A stretch of 64,000 nucleotides of DNA from Pseudomonas sp. B21-015 (GTDB lineage: Bacteria > Pseudomonadota > Gammaproteobacteria > Pseudomonadales > Pseudomonadaceae), in contig NZ_CP087196.1 in assembly GCF_024749285.1 (NCBI RefSeq), forward strand, positions 1,674,001-1,738,000. Direction: 5' to 3'. Below are positions 20,295 to 34,004 of the stretch, in pieces. Position 1 is the stretch's first letter, and each line of letters begins with the position of its first letter. A model generated the notes under the pieces. That model did not search any database. It saw nothing but the letters and a program-made list of their open reading frames with translations, and was not told the DNA's origin. Both the position numbers and the translations under genes were made by a program.

Positions 20295-21314
20295 ATGCTG
20301 GTGATGCGCCCCGCGCAAATGGCTGATCTGGGCGAGGTACAGCGTCTGGCTGCGGACAGCCCGATTGGTGTCACTTCCTTGCCGGATGACGTTGAACGCC
20401 TGAGCGACAAGATCGCAGCAAGCGAAGCCTCGTTCGCCGCCGAAGTGAGCTTCAACGGTGAAGAGAGCTATTTCTTCGTGCTCGAAGATACCGCCACCGG
20501 CAAGCTGGTCGGTTGTTCGGCCATCGTTGCCTCGGCCGGTTATTCCGAGCCGTTCTACAGCTTCCGTAATGAAACCTTCGTGCACGCTTCCCGCGAGCTG
20601 AAGATTCATAACAAGATTCACGTGCTCTCCCAGTGCCACGACCTGACCGGCAACAGCTTGCTGACCAGCTTCTACGTGCAGCGCGAGTTGGTGGGATCGC
20701 CTTGGGCTGAACTCAATTCCCGTGGCCGTCTGCTGTTCGTGGCCAGCCACCCGGAGCGCTTTGCCGATTCCGTGGTGACCGAGATCGTCGGCTACAGCGA
20801 CGAAAATGGCGACTCGCCGTTCTGGGACGCCATCGGTCGCAACTTCTTCGACCTCAACTATGCCGCTGCCGAGCGTCTGTGCGGTCTGAAGAGCCGGACC
20901 TTCCTGGCCGAGCTGATGCCGCATTACCCGATCTACGTGCCGCTGCTGCCGGACTCCGCTCAAGAGGCGATGGGCCAGGTGCACCCACGGGCGCAAATCA
21001 CGTTCGACATCCTGATGCGCGAAGGCTTCGAGACCGATCACTACATCGACATTTTCGACGGTGGCCCGACCCTGCATGCCCGCGTCTCGGGGATCCGTTC
21101 GATCGCCCAGAGCCGTGTGGTCCCGGTGAAGATCGGTGAGCCGGTCAAAGGCGCCGGTCGTCAGTACCTGGTGGCCAACGCCCAGTTGCAGGATTACCGC
21201 GCCGTTTTGCTCGAGCTCGATTACGCGCCAGGCAAACCCGTGACCCTGGATCTGGAAGCGGCCGAAGCCCTGGGCGTCGGTGAAGGTGCCAGCGTGCGCC
21301 TGGTGGCGGTTTAA
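20295..21314 (+). CDS. aruF: Arginine N-succinyltransferase, alpha subunit
   Basis: This encodes 339 residues of the AstA family. Together with AruG it transfers succinyl from succinyl-CoA to the alpha-amino group of arginine (and ornithine), the committing step of the AST pathway. The N-terminus MLVMRPAQMADLGEVQRLA has the GNAT-like fold start; MGQVHPRAQ and EGFETDHYIDIFDGGPTLHA match its paralogue AruG. AAGGAGTGACACC supplies a strong ribosome site. Enterobacteria use one AstA; pseudomonads use this alpha/beta pair. Confidence 0.95.
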   Translation: MLVMRPAQMADLGEVQRLAADSPIGVTSLPDDVERLSDKIAASEASFAAEVSFNGEESYFFVLEDTATGKLVGCSAIVASAGYSEPFYSFRNETFVHASRELKIHNKIHVLSQCHDLTGNSLLTSFYVQRELVGSPWAELNSRGRLLFVASHPERFADSVVTEIVGYSDENGDSPFWDAIGRNFFDLNYAAAERLCGLKSRTFLAELMPHYPIYVPLLPDSAQEAMGQVHPRAQITFDILMREGFETDHYIDIFDGGPTLHARVSGIRSIAQSRVVPVKIGEPVKGAGRQYLVANAQLQDYRAVLLELDYAPGKPVTLDLEAAEALGVGEGASVRLVAV

Positions 21315-21395
21315 CGCCTGCTTTAATCCTGGAGAGCATCCTGGAAAGCAGCGAAGTTTCACGGGTGGCGTCTGCGGCCCGTTTGAGGAGATAGC

Positions 21396-23887
<2,492 letters not shown>

Positions 23888-23893
23888 CGCCAA

Positions 23894-23981
23894 TCGCGGG
23901 CAAGCCCGCTCCCACAGGATTTGCGTCGGCCACAACATGTGTGAACACCACCGAACCTGTGGGAGCGGGCTTGCCCGCGAA
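23894..23981. repeat. REP pair between aruD and aruB
   Basis: TCGCGGGCAAGCCCGCTCCCACAGG is mirrored by CCTGTGGGAGCGGGCTTGCCCGCGA across about 40 bases. This is the second REP doublet inside the aru operon. Confidence 0.85.
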
Positions 23982-24049
23982 GGCCGCGACGCGGTCTCAA
24001 AGAATAGTTACTGAAGCCTATAACAACAGATTCTCGTGGAGCCTCGCTG

Positions 24050-25396
24050 ATGAAATCCTATGAAGTCAATTTTGACGGTCTAGTGGGGCCGACCCATAAC
24101 TACGGCGGCCTGTCCTACGGCAACGTCGCGTCCCAGAGCAACAGCCAGCAATCTTCCAATCCGAAGGAAGCCGCGCTGCAAGGCCTGGCGAAGATGAAAG
24201 CGCTGATGGAAATGGGCTTTCAGCAAGGCGTGCTGGCACCACAGGAACGTCCGGATGTCGGGGCGCTGCGCCGCCTGGGTTTCAGCGGCACCGATGCGCA
24301 AGTGATCGAGCAAGCCGCCAAAGATGCGATGCCACTGCTGGTCGCCAGTTGCTCGGCGTCGAGCATGTGGGTGGCCAACGCCGCCACTGTCAGCCCGAGC
24401 GCCGACACCGCGGATGGCCGTGTGCATTTCACCGCCGCCAACCTCAACTGCAAATACCACCGCAGCATCGAACACCCGACCACCAGTCGCGTGCTGGGCG
24501 CGATGTTCGCTGACCAGAAACACTTCGCTCACCACGCCGCGTTGCCGGCCGTGGCGCAGTTCGGCGACGAAGGCGCTGCCAACCACACCCGCTTCTGCCG
24601 TGACTACGGTGAGGCCGGCGTCGAGTTTTTCGTGTTCGGTCGCAGCGCGTTCGACACCCGTTATCCGGCACCGCAGAAGTACCCGGCGCGCCAGACCCTC
24701 GAAGCGTCCCAGGCTGTCGCGCGTCTGCACGGCCTCAGTGATGACGGCGTGGTCTACGCCCAGCAGAATCCTTCGGTGATCGATCAGGGCGTGTTTCACA
24801 ACGACGTGATCGCAGTGGGCAACGGCGAGGTGCTGTTCTATCACGAGGACGCCTTCCTCGACACCGACCAGATGCTCGCTGAGCTACAAGGCAAACTCGC
24901 AAAAGTCGGTGGGAAATTTCAGTCGATCTGCGTACCGCGTTCCGCGGTCACCGTGGAAGACGCCGTTCGTTCCTACCTGTTCAATAGCCAGCTGCTGTCG
25001 CGTCCTGACGGCTCCATGTTGTTGATCGTGCCGGAAGAATGCCGTGGCAACGAACGTGTCTGGCAGTACCTGCAAGGCCTGACCAGCTCTGGCGGCCTGA
25101 TCCGCGAAGTGAAAGTTTTCGATCTCAAGCAGAGCATGCAGAACGGCGGCGGCCCGGCTTGCCTGCGGCTGCGCGTCGCACTCAACGAAACCGAACTGGC
25201 GGCCGTCAACCAAGGGGTTATCATGACGGCACCGTTGTACGGCACGTTGACCGAATGGGTCGACAAGCACTACCGCGACCGCATGACCGAAAACGATCTG
25301 GCGGACCCGCAATTGCTGCTTGAGTGCCGGACGGCACTGGATGAACTGACGCAAATCCTTAAACTGGGCGCGGTTTATCCATTCCAGATCAATTGA
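24050..25396 (+). CDS. aruB: N-succinylarginine dihydrolase
   Basis: This encodes 448 residues, the usual AstB length. It hydrolyses N-succinylarginine to N-succinylornithine, two ammonia and CO2. It has the pentein (amidinotransferase-like) fold; [18 protein letters not shown] at the N-terminus is the family hallmark, and [11 protein letters not shown] (near residue 248) and the [10 protein letters not shown] segment carry active-site His and Cys regions. GGAG precedes the ATG. Start and family are clear. Confidence 0.96.
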   Translation: MKSYEVNFDGLVGPTHNYGGLSYGNVASQSNSQQSSNPKEAALQGLAKMKALMEMGFQQGVLAPQERPDVGALRRLGFSGTDAQVIEQAAKDAMPLLVASCSASSMWVANAATVSPSADTADGRVHFTAANLNCKYHRSIEHPTTSRVLGAMFADQKHFAHHAALPAVAQFGDEGAANHTRFCRDYGEAGVEFFVFGRSAFDTRYPAPQKYPARQTLEASQAVARLHGLSDDGVVYAQQNPSVIDQGVFHNDVIAVGNGEVLFYHEDAFLDTDQMLAELQGKLAKVGGKFQSICVPRSAVTVEDAVRSYLFNSQLLSRPDGSMLLIVPEECRGNERVWQYLQGLTSSGGLIREVKVFDLKQSMQNGGGPACLRLRVALNETELAAVNQGVIMTAPLYGTLTEWVDKHYRDRMTENDLADPQLLLECRTALDELTQILKLGAVYPFQIN

Positions 25397-25468
25397 TAGC
25401 CGGCGCGCCTTGGCTTTTTATATGAACGGCAAGCGCGCCGCTTAATCTCCAGACGAGAGCGTAAATAC

Positions 25469-25759
25469 ATGAGCGATACCCTGCAGCTGATCCTTGAAGA
25501 CACCGATGGCACGCAACTGGAAACGTCCTGCACCCGCGTCGCGGTCATGTGGCAAGGCAAAGAGCTGTGGATCCAGCAGGACGGCCGCGGCCAGTTGCTG
25601 ATCGGCGTGGACGTCGAAGAAGGTGATGCTGAATACGCCAACCTGCTGTTGCGCCCGTTGGCGACTAATCTGGTAAGTCTGCAACTGGAGATGGAACCGG
25701 CCGACCTCAGTGATGATGAGGACCACGTGCACGGCCCGGATTGCAATCACGACCACTAA
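25469..25759 (+). CDS. Small conserved protein of the aru operon (PA0900-like)
   Basis: This encodes 96 residues. It lies between aruB and aruE, 72 bases after the former and 12 before the latter, with the spacing of an operon member. The body is a small beta-rich domain with no catalytic motif. The C-terminus HVHGPDCNHDH is rich in His, Cys and Asp and could bind a metal; AruE downstream is a zinc enzyme. From memory P. aeruginosa has an unnamed gene in the same slot, sometimes mislabelled topoisomerase II. Function unknown. Confidence 0.8.
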   Translation: MSDTLQLILEDTDGTQLETSCTRVAVMWQGKELWIQQDGRGQLLIGVDVEEGDAEYANLLLRPLATNLVSLQLEMEPADLSDDEDHVHGPDCNHDH

Positions 25760-25771
25760 GGAAACCGCTCT

Positions 25772-26782
25772 ATGCTCGCCCTCGGTAAACTGCTTGAACT
25801 GACTCTCGCCGGCCGCGAACCGGCGGAGAAGACTCAACTGACTGTCGAAGGCGTGCGGATGCGCTGGTTGAGCGAAGGTGCGCTGGAAGTCCGGCCACCT
25901 GAAGCTCGCGACAACGGCCTGGACCTGCTGCTTTCGGCCGGCATCCATGGCAACGAAACAGCGCCGATCGAGCTGCTCGATCGCCTGTTGCATGACATCG
26001 CCCGCGGTGACTTGAAGCCGCGCGCACGTATTCTGTTCCTGTTCGGCAACCCGGAAGCGATTCGCAAAGGCGAGCGTTTCATCGAACAGGACGTCAACCG
26101 GCTGTTCAACGGCCGTCACGAACAAAGCAGTGGCTCAGAAGCCTTGCGCGCGTGTGAGCTGGAGCGGCTGGCGGCGAGTTTCTTCAGCCTCCCGGACCGC
26201 AACCGTCTGCACTACGACCTGCACACGGCGATTCGCGGCTCGAAGATTGAGCAATTCGCGTTGTACCCCTGGAAAGAAGATCGACAGCATTCCCGTCAGG
26301 AGCTGGCTCGCCTGCGTGCCGCTGGCATGGAAGCGGTGCTGCTGCAAAACAAGCCGTCCATCGTGTTCAGCTCGTATACCTATGACAAGCTCGGTGCCGA
26401 GTCCTTCACCCTCGAACTGGGCAAGGCAAGACCGTTCGGACAGAACGATGGGGTCAACGTCAGCCTGCTTGAAGCCCGCCTGAAGCAGATCATCGAAGGC
26501 ACCGAGCCGCCAATGACCGATGAAGGGCTGGAAGGTTTGCAGCTGTTCAGCGTCGCGCGGGAAGTCATCAAGCACAGCGATAGCTTTCGCCTGAACCTGC
26601 CGGCGGATATCGAAAACTTTTCGGAGTTGAAGGTGGGGTATGTGCTGGCCGAGGACATCGCCAACACCCGCTGGGTCATCGAAGAGAAGGGCGCCCGGAT
26701 CATCTTCCCGAACCCCAAGGTCAAGAACGGCCTGCGCGCCGGCATCCTGATCGTGCCGACCACCGACGAAAACCTGGCCTGA
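25772..26782 (+). CDS. aruE: Succinylglutamate desuccinylase
   Basis: This encodes 336 residues of the AstE zinc-hydrolase family. It catalyses the last AST step, splitting succinylglutamate into glutamate and succinate. HGNETAP near residue 53 gives the first His and Glu zinc ligands, [20 protein letters not shown] is the substrate-binding loop, and [10 protein letters not shown] near 150 gives the third ligand. CTAAGGAAACC precedes the start. It is the last gene of the operon, and a distant relative of AotO. Confidence 0.95.
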   Translation: MLALGKLLELTLAGREPAEKTQLTVEGVRMRWLSEGALEVRPPEARDNGLDLLLSAGIHGNETAPIELLDRLLHDIARGDLKPRARILFLFGNPEAIRKGERFIEQDVNRLFNGRHEQSSGSEALRACELERLAASFFSLPDRNRLHYDLHTAIRGSKIEQFALYPWKEDRQHSRQELARLRAAGMEAVLLQNKPSIVFSSYTYDKLGAESFTLELGKARPFGQNDGVNVSLLEARLKQIIEGTEPPMTDEGLEGLQLFSVAREVIKHSDSFRLNLPADIENFSELKVGYVLAEDIANTRWVIEEKGARIIFPNPKVKNGLRAGILIVPTTDENLA

Positions 26783-26811
26783 CCCTGATCTCTGGCTCGA
26801 CATAAATCCTT

Positions 26812-26902
26812 GTGGGAGCGGGCTTGCCCGCGATAACGGACTGTCAGTCGATAATTAGGGTGACTGACACACCGCTATCGCGGGCAAGCCCGCTCCCACA
26901 GG
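26812..26902. repeat. REP pair after aruE
   Basis: TGTGGGAGCGGGCTTGCCCG and CGGGCAAGCCCGCTCCCACA form a doublet with about 50 bases between, in the convergent gap between aruE and the lumazine synthase gene. It may serve as a shared 3' end. Confidence 0.85.
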
Positions 26903-26910
26903 TTTTTTGT

Positions 26911-27420
26911 TTAAACGGCTACCGCGCGGGGTTCGCTGCGGCGCAATGCGCGGGTCTTGTGCAGCGTATCCGCGCAAGTCTTCGCCGCTTCCTGACCTTT
27001 ATGCACGAAATGCTCGAAGAAGAACTTCTGATGTTCTTCGCCGGCATGGAAGTGGTGCGGGGTCAAAACCACTGAGAACACCGGCACTTCGGTTTCCAGC
27101 TGAACCTGCATCAGGCCGCTGATCACCGACTGGGCGACGAATTCGTGGCGATAGATGCCGCCGTCGACCACCAGGCCCGCCGCGACGATGCCGGCATAAC
27201 GACCGGACTTGGCCAGCAGTTTGGCGTGCAGCGGAATTTCAAAGGCGCCGCCGACTTCGAAGAAATCGATGTCCGACTCCTGATAACCCTGGGCAATCAT
27301 TTCGGTGACGAAGCCTTTACGGCTCTGGTCGACGATTTCCTTGTGCCAGCAGGCCTGGATGAACGCGACGCGCTCGCCCTGATGGTTTTTGCTTTTGCTA
27401 TCGATTGCGGTGGGTTGCAT
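26911..27420 (-). CDS. ribH: 6,7-dimethyl-8-ribityllumazine synthase, RibH2-like
   Basis: This encodes 169 residues. It condenses 5-amino-6-ribitylamino-uracil with dihydroxybutanone phosphate in riboflavin synthesis. The sequence resembles the decameric type-II RibH2 of Brucella and rhizobia (VAFIQACWHKEIVDQSRKGFV, GAFEIPLHAKLLAK, VDGGIYRHEFVA, LTPHHFH) rather than the icosahedral RibH usually found in a rib operon. A strong CAGGAG site precedes the ATG. No other rib gene is nearby. The FMN riboswitch at 27540-27702 is upstream in the same orientation, so expression should fall when FMN is plentiful. Confidence 0.9.
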   Translation of the reverse strand: MQPTAIDSKSKNHQGERVAFIQACWHKEIVDQSRKGFVTEMIAQGYQESDIDFFEVGGAFEIPLHAKLLAKSGRYAGIVAAGLVVDGGIYRHEFVAQSVISGLMQVQLETEVPVFSVVLTPHHFHAGEEHQKFFFEHFVHKGQEAAKTCADTLHKTRALRRSEPRAVAV

Positions 27421-27480
27421 GTTCTGACTCCTGTTTGTGTGAAAAACAGGGCGTTATGAATCGAATGGGATTTAAGGGTA

Positions 27481-27500
27481 CGCAGGCACAGGTGCCTGCG
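27481..27500 (-). promoter_or_regulatory. Perfect hairpin between FMN riboswitch and ribH
   Basis: A self-complementary 20-mer (9-bp arms GCAGGCAC-type, 2-base centre) lies 40 bases after the aptamer and 61 bases before the start codon. No U-run follows, so it is more likely part of a translational or antitermination switch than a plain terminator. Confidence 0.5.
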
Positions 27501-27539
27501 GACGGCGCTTTGGTATAGAGCCCAGGCGGCGTCAATCCC

Positions 27540-27702
27540 GTTCTCTCTTCATCCGGACTATGACCGTCGGCCCCGGGATCACACCGGGTCTGCTGACCTT
27601 GCCGCCATCACAGCCATTGCCGTGCCTGACGCCAAGCGCTCGCGGGCTATGCGCATTGCGCGCAATTACCGCCGGTGGGGAATTACACCCCGCCCTGAGA
27701 AC
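27540..27702 (-). ncRNA. FMN riboswitch (RFN element)
   Basis: Read on the minus strand it opens with GTTCTCAGGGCGGGGTG, continues AATTCCCCACCGGCGGTAA, then GTCAGCAGACCCGGTG, GGGGCCGACGGTCATAGTCC and closes GGATGAAGAGAGAAC. These are the conserved core segments of the RFN aptamer in correct order, with the P1 arms GTTCTC and GAGAAC. It binds FMN and here precedes ribH. Confidence 0.97.
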
Positions 27703-27794
27703 GTTTTGCCGCCCGTTTGTTTGGCGGCGAAGCGTTTTTAACACATATTTACGGGGCGTGCATGCCAATACCCGTCAATCAAAATGCAGAACCT

Positions 27795-27888
27795 GTGGGA
27801 GCGGGCTTGCCCGCGATAGCGAACTGTCAGTCGATAACCAAGGTGACTGACACAACGCTATCGCGGGCAAGCCCACTCCCACATGGAT
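27795..27888. repeat. REP pair upstream of ltaE
   Basis: CTGTGGGAGCGGGCTTGCCCG and CGGGCAAGCCCACTCCCACA flank about 50 bases. The centre (ACTGTCAGTCGATAACCAAGGTGACTGACAC) nearly repeats that of the REP pair at 26812, so the two doublets look like copies of one unit. Confidence 0.85.
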
Positions 27889-28005
27889 TGCGCTTTTTCG
27901 AAGACGTAAAGCGTCTTTTCCTCGCTCAAGGCTTGATTATTTGTCGGCATGACCGCAGTAATTCCATCCTGAAAGGGATTTTCCCTGCTAACCGAGGCCA
28001 GATTC

Positions 28006-29010
28006 ATGAGTGTTATCGATCTTCGCAGCGACACCGTCACCCAACCGACCGCAGGGATGCTCGACGCGATGGCCAATGCGGTCACCGGTGACGACGTTTA
28101 TGGCGAAGATCCGACGGTCAACCATCTGGAAGCCGAACTGGCAACTCGCCTGGGTTTTGCCGCGGCGCTGTTTGTCCCGACGGGCACCATGAGCAATCTT
28201 CTAGGCTTGATGGCTCATTGCGAGCGCGGCGACGAGTACATTGTCGGCCAGCAGGCCCATACCTATAAGTACGAAGGTGGCGGCGCGGCAGTGCTCGGTT
28301 CGATCCAACCGCAGCCACTGGAAGTACAAGCCGACGGTTCGCTGGACCTGGCGCAGGTCGCCGCCGCGATCAAACCGGATGACTTCCACTTCGCCCGCAC
28401 CCGCTTGCTGGCACTGGAAAACACTATGCAGGGCAAGGTGCTGCCGTTGGAGTATCTGGCCCAGGCTCGCCGCTTCACTCGTGAGCATGGCTTGGCGCTG
28501 CATCTGGATGGCGCGCGGCTCTATAACGCAGCGGTCAAGCTGGGTGTCGATGCCCGGGAGATCACTCAGCATTTCGATTCGGTCTCGGTCTGCCTGTCCA
28601 AAGGCCTGGGCGCACCGATTGGTTCGGTCCTGTGCGGCTCGGTCGAGTTGATTGCCAAGGCACGACGTTTGCGCAAGATGGTCGGCGGCGGCATGCGTCA
28701 GGCCGGGATTCTCGCGGCGGCGGGGCTGTATGCGCTGGATAATAATGTTCAGCGCCTGGCCGACGACCACGCCAATGCACAGTTGCTGGCCGAAGGCCTG
28801 CGAGCGGCGGGCTATGAGGTCGAGCCGGTGCAGACCAACATGGTTTACGTGACAATGGGCGACAAGGCCGAAGCGATCAAGGCCTTCGCCGCGACACGCG
28901 GGATCAAACTCAGCGCTGCCGGTCGTCTGCGAATGGTCACGCACATGGACGTCAGCCGTGCGCAAATCGAGCAGGTCGTCGCTACATTCGTCGACTTTTC
29001 CCGCAACTGA
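28006..29010 (+). CDS. ltaE: Low-specificity L-threonine aldolase
   Basis: This encodes 334 residues of the PLP-dependent beta-eliminating lyase (GLY1) family. It cleaves L-threonine and L-allo-threonine to glycine and acetaldehyde. [11 protein letters not shown] opens the protein; the PLP lysine is K199 in [24 protein letters not shown] near residue 165 holds the PLP-binding Asp. It is upstream of alaS in the same direction, but a promoter-like TATAAT at 29077 suggests separate expression. Confidence 0.92.
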   Translation: MSVIDLRSDTVTQPTAGMLDAMANAVTGDDVYGEDPTVNHLEAELATRLGFAAALFVPTGTMSNLLGLMAHCERGDEYIVGQQAHTYKYEGGGAAVLGSIQPQPLEVQADGSLDLAQVAAAIKPDDFHFARTRLLALENTMQGKVLPLEYLAQARRFTREHGLALHLDGARLYNAAVKLGVDAREITQHFDSVSVCLSKGLGAPIGSVLCGSVELIAKARRLRKMVGGGMRQAGILAAAGLYALDNNVQRLADDHANAQLLAEGLRAAGYEVEPVQTNMVYVTMGDKAEAIKAFAATRGIKLSAAGRLRMVTHMDVSRAQIEQVVATFVDFSRN

Positions 29011-29076
29011 TCGCGTTAGCGGTCCAATTGACTGTTTCTATCGTATAAACACGCTGTACCCCGCGCGCAGGGCCGA

Positions 29077-29082
29077 TATAAT
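29077..29082 (+). promoter_or_regulatory. -10 element of alaS
   Basis: A perfect TATAAT lies 80 bases upstream of the alaS start, within the small inverted repeat GGGCCG-N8-CGGCCC. The -35 region at 17 bases spacing (CTGTAC) is poor. Confidence 0.5.
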
Positions 29083-29156
29083 GCGGCCCTTTGCCGTCGC
29101 TTCGTCTGTTGACGTTTCGCACAGGCCTTTGGCCGCAGCCTCCGTGGAAGAACCTA

Positions 29157-31778
<2,622 letters not shown>

Positions 31779-31868
31779 GGCAGTGTGTATGGCCCGCGGT
31801 CTAGTGGCGGGCCAGAACGCTGTTTGAGTGATTATTGGGCGCCCTTCATGGGCAGAGGCGGCTTTGAA

Positions 31869-33110
31869 ATGGCTTTGATCGTACAGAAATTTGGAGGCAC
31901 CTCAGTCGGCACTGTCGAGAGAATCGAGCAGGTCGCCGACAAGGTTAAGAAATTCCGCGATGCGGGCGATGACCTGGTGGTTGTGCTGTCTGCAATGAGC
32001 GGCGAAACCAACCGTCTGATCGATCTGGCCAAGCAAATCAGTGGCGACGGCCAGCCGGTTCCTCGCGAACTGGATGTGATCGTTTCCACCGGTGAGCAGG
32101 TGACGATTGCACTGTTGGCCATGGCGCTGATCAAGCGCGGCGTGCCAGCGGTGTCGTACACCGGCAATCAGGTACGGATTCTGACGGATAGCGCGCACAA
32201 TAAAGCGCGTATCTTGCAGATTGATGACCAGAAGATTCGCGGTGACCTGAAGGCCGGTCGTGTGGTGGTTGTCGCCGGTTTCCAGGGCGTCGACGAACAC
32301 GGCAATATCACCACGCTCGGTCGTGGCGGTTCCGACACCACTGGCGTGGCGCTGGCGGCAGCCCTGAAGGCTGACGAGTGCCAGATCTACACCGACGTCG
32401 ACGGCGTCTACACCACCGACCCGCGTGTGGTGTCCGTGGCTCAGCGTCTGGACAAGATCACCTTTGAAGAGATGCTGGAAATGGCCAGCCTCGGTTCCAA
32501 GGTATTGCAGATCCGTGCGGTCGAGTTCGCCGGCAAGTACAACGTTCCGCTGCGCGTACTGCACAGCTTCAAGGAGGGTCCGGGCACCCTCATTACTATT
32601 GATGAAGAGGAAACCATGGAACAGCCGATCATTTCCGGCATCGCTTTCAACCGCGATGAAGCCAAGCTGACCATCCGTGGCGTGCCAGACACCCCGGGTG
32701 TGGCGTTCAAGATTCTCGGCCCGATCAGTGCCGCGAACATCGAAGTCGATATGATCGTGCAGAACGTCGCGCACGATAACACCACCGACTTCACCTTCAC
32801 TGTGCACCGCAACGACTACCAGGCGGCGCAAACCGTACTGGAAAACACCGCTCGCGAGATCGGTGCCCGTGAAGTCGTGGGCGACACCAAGATTGCCAAG
32901 GTCTCGATCGTCGGCGTCGGCATGCGCTCCCACGCGGGCGTGGCTAGCCGTATGTTCGAATCCCTGGCGAAAGAAAGCATCAACATCCAGATGATCTCGA
33001 CCTCGGAAATCAAGGTGTCCGTGGTGATCGAAGAGAAGTACCTGGAACTGGCTGTGCGCGCGCTGCACACAGCTTTCGAACTGGACGCGCCGGCCCGACA
33101 GGGCGAGTGA
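31869..33110 (+). CDS. lysC: Aspartokinase (alpha subunit; internal beta start likely)
   Basis: This encodes 413 residues from MALIVQKFGGTSVG. The frame extends upstream into the alaS gap, where an inverted repeat (31790-31814) makes translation unlikely. It phosphorylates aspartate, the first step to lysine, threonine and methionine. Kinase domain 1-245 carries KFGGTSVG, TLGRGGSDTTGVALAAAL and the DVDGVYTTDPR loop; two ACT domains (260-413) bind lysine/threonine. An in-frame ATG at 32616 (residue 250) is preceded by GAAGAGGAAACC and would give a 164-residue beta subunit of ACT domains only, as known for Corynebacterium and Bacillus. Confidence 0.96.
   Translation: MALIVQKFGGTSVGTVERIEQVADKVKKFRDAGDDLVVVLSAMSGETNRLIDLAKQISGDGQPVPRELDVIVSTGEQVTIALLAMALIKRGVPAVSYTGNQVRILTDSAHNKARILQIDDQKIRGDLKAGRVVVVAGFQGVDEHGNITTLGRGGSDTTGVALAAALKADECQIYTDVDGVYTTDPRVVSVAQRLDKITFEEMLEMASLGSKVLQIRAVEFAGKYNVPLRVLHSFKEGPGTLITIDEEETMEQPIISGIAFNRDEAKLTIRGVPDTPGVAFKILGPISAANIEVDMIVQNVAHDNTTDFTFTVHRNDYQAAQTVLENTAREIGAREVVGDTKIAKVSIVGVGMRSHAGVASRMFESLAKESINIQMISTSEIKVSVVIEEKYLELAVRALHTAFELDAPARQGE
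32616..33110 (+). CDS. Probable internal in-frame beta subunit of aspartokinase
   Basis: ATG at 32616 begins MEQPIISGIAFNRDEAK and lies 7-8 bases after an AGAGGA Shine-Dalgarno match. The 164-residue product would be exactly the two ACT regulatory domains. Such internal starts produce alpha2-beta2 aspartokinases in several bacteria; that it is used here is an inference. Confidence 0.55.
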   Translation: MEQPIISGIAFNRDEAKLTIRGVPDTPGVAFKILGPISAANIEVDMIVQNVAHDNTTDFTFTVHRNDYQAAQTVLENTAREIGAREVVGDTKIAKVSIVGVGMRSHAGVASRMFESLAKESINIQMISTSEIKVSVVIEEKYLELAVRALHTAFELDAPARQGE

Positions 33111-33119
33111 TGCGTTCCC

Positions 33120-33154
33120 CGAAGGGCGCGGTCTGACCGCGCCCTTCGTTTTTT
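33120..33154 (+). terminator. Rho-independent terminator of lysC
   Basis: A perfect 12-bp stem CGAAGGGCGCGG/CCGCGCCCTTCG with a 5-base loop is followed by six T, ten bases after the lysC stop. Confidence 0.95.
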
Positions 33155-33295
33155 GAATGGTGCGTACCAAAGCTGTTCTTTTGCTCGCGCTAGTCAATAC
33201 TCAGGCATGTAGGGCTACGATCGTTCCGGTTGTAGGTCGAATGCCTTTTTTTTGCAGACTGTTGTCCCTGAAATGAAATGCGTGAGGAGAAAGGT

Positions 33296-33484
33296 ATGCT
33301 GATTCTGACTCGTCGGTGCGCAGAAAGCCTGATTATTGGTGATGGCGAAATCACCGTGACCGTGCTCGGCGTTAAAGGAAATCAAGTGCGTATTGGTGTC
33401 AATGCCCCGAAAGAGGTTGCTGTGCACCGTGAAGAAATTTACCTGCGTATAAAGAAAGAGAAGGACGAAGAACCAAGCCATTAA
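33296..33484 (+). CDS. rsmA: Carbon storage/secondary metabolism regulator RsmA (CsrA)
   Basis: This encodes 62 residues starting at [16 protein letters not shown]; a Met six codons upstream is not conserved. RsmA dimers bind GGA motifs in mRNA leaders and block translation; in fluorescent pseudomonads the GacS/GacA system relieves this through RsmX/Y/Z RNAs. The RNA-contacting residues L4, R6/R7 and the VAVHREEIY strand with R44-type arginine are intact. Its own leader AGGAGAAAGGTATG contains GGA, allowing self-control. lysC upstream is separated by a terminator. Confidence 0.96.
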   Translation: MLILTRRCAESLIIGDGEITVTVLGVKGNQVRIGVNAPKEVAVHREEIYLRIKKEKDEEPSH

Positions 33485-33502
33485 TTTTTATCGTTTTTTA
33501 TG

Positions 33503-33532
33503 TTTGCAAACGGGGAAAAGGTTGGTTAAGAT
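33503..33532 (+). promoter_or_regulatory. Promoter of tRNA-Ser(GCU)
   Basis: TTTGCA at 33503-33508 and TAAGAT at 33527-33532 are 18 bases apart, ending 14 bases before the tRNA. A GC-rich stretch (GCCCCG) follows the -10, as usual for stringently controlled stable-RNA promoters. Confidence 0.6.
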
Positions 33533-33546
33533 ACGCCCCGTGTTGC

Positions 33547-33637
33547 GGAGAGCTGGCCGAGTGGCCGAAGGCGCTCCCCTGCTAAGGGAGTACACCTCAA
33601 AAGGGTGTCGGGGGTTCGAATCCCCCGTTCTCCGCCA
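33547..33637 (+). tRNA. tRNA-Ser(GCU)
   Basis: This 91-base gene has the acceptor stem GGAGAGC-type pairing with the 3' end, anticodon GCT at 33581-33583, the long class-II variable arm (ACACCTCAAAAGGGTGT), T-arm GGGGGTTCGAATCCCCC and encoded CCA. Confidence 0.95.
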
Positions 33638-33702
33638 TTATTTGCTTAGTACGTTGTAATCTGGCTTTTTCGGTAAGTTGTTGAAATTACTAGAAAAAGT
33701 GC

Positions 33703-33730
33703 TTTACAAAAAGATTTAACGGCCTATAAT
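33703..33730 (+). promoter_or_regulatory. Promoter of the tRNA-Arg(ACG) pair
   Basis: TTTACA at 33703-33708 and a perfect TATAAT at 33725-33730 are 16 bases apart, and GCGCGG follows. The -10 ends 14 bases before the first tRNA-Arg. Confidence 0.8.
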
Positions 33731-33744
33731 GCGCGGCAACAAAT

Positions 33745-33821
33745 GCACTCGTAGCTCAGCTGGATAGAGTACTCGGCTACGAACCGAGCGGTCACAGGTT
33801 CGAATCCTGTCGAGTGCACCA
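33745..33821 (+). tRNA. tRNA-Arg(ACG), copy 1
   Basis: This 77-base cloverleaf has acceptor GCACTCG/CGAGTGC, D-arm GCTCAGCTGGATAGAGT, anticodon ACG at 33779-33781 (A34 expected to be edited to inosine), T-arm CAGGTTCGAATCCTG and encoded CCA. Confidence 0.97.
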
Positions 33822-33892
33822 TTTAAGAGTTGTTTGCAGCAATGTGAATAACTTGGCTCCAACCAGTTGTGATCTGGTATAAAAACACAAAT

Positions 33893-33969
33893 GCACTCGT
33901 AGCTCAGCTGGATAGAGTACTCGGCTACGAACCGAGCGGTCACAGGTTCGAATCCTGTCGAGTGCACCA
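33893..33969 (+). tRNA. tRNA-Arg(ACG), copy 2
   Basis: It is base-for-base identical to copy 1 and starts 148 bases later. Only the 71-base spacer differs from flanking sequence, so the two are a tandem duplication, probably cotranscribed and ended by the terminator at 33981. Confidence 0.97.
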
Positions 33970-33980
33970 AACACCAAAAA

Positions 33981-34004
33981 GCCCGCGTTTAACGCGGGCT
34001 TTTT
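33981..34004. terminator. Bidirectional terminator after the tRNA-Arg pair
   Basis: The stem GCCCGCGT/ACGCGGGC with a 3-base loop is flanked by AAAAA and TTTTT. It serves the tRNAs on plus and the convergent 172-residue gene on minus, whose stop codon (33989-33991) lies inside the hairpin. Confidence 0.9.

Noticed and set aside
31785..31868. Longer start for aspartokinase (28 extra residues)
   Set aside because: The residues are unlike any aspartokinase N-terminus, and a stable inverted repeat covers the region; MALIVQKFGG is the conserved start.
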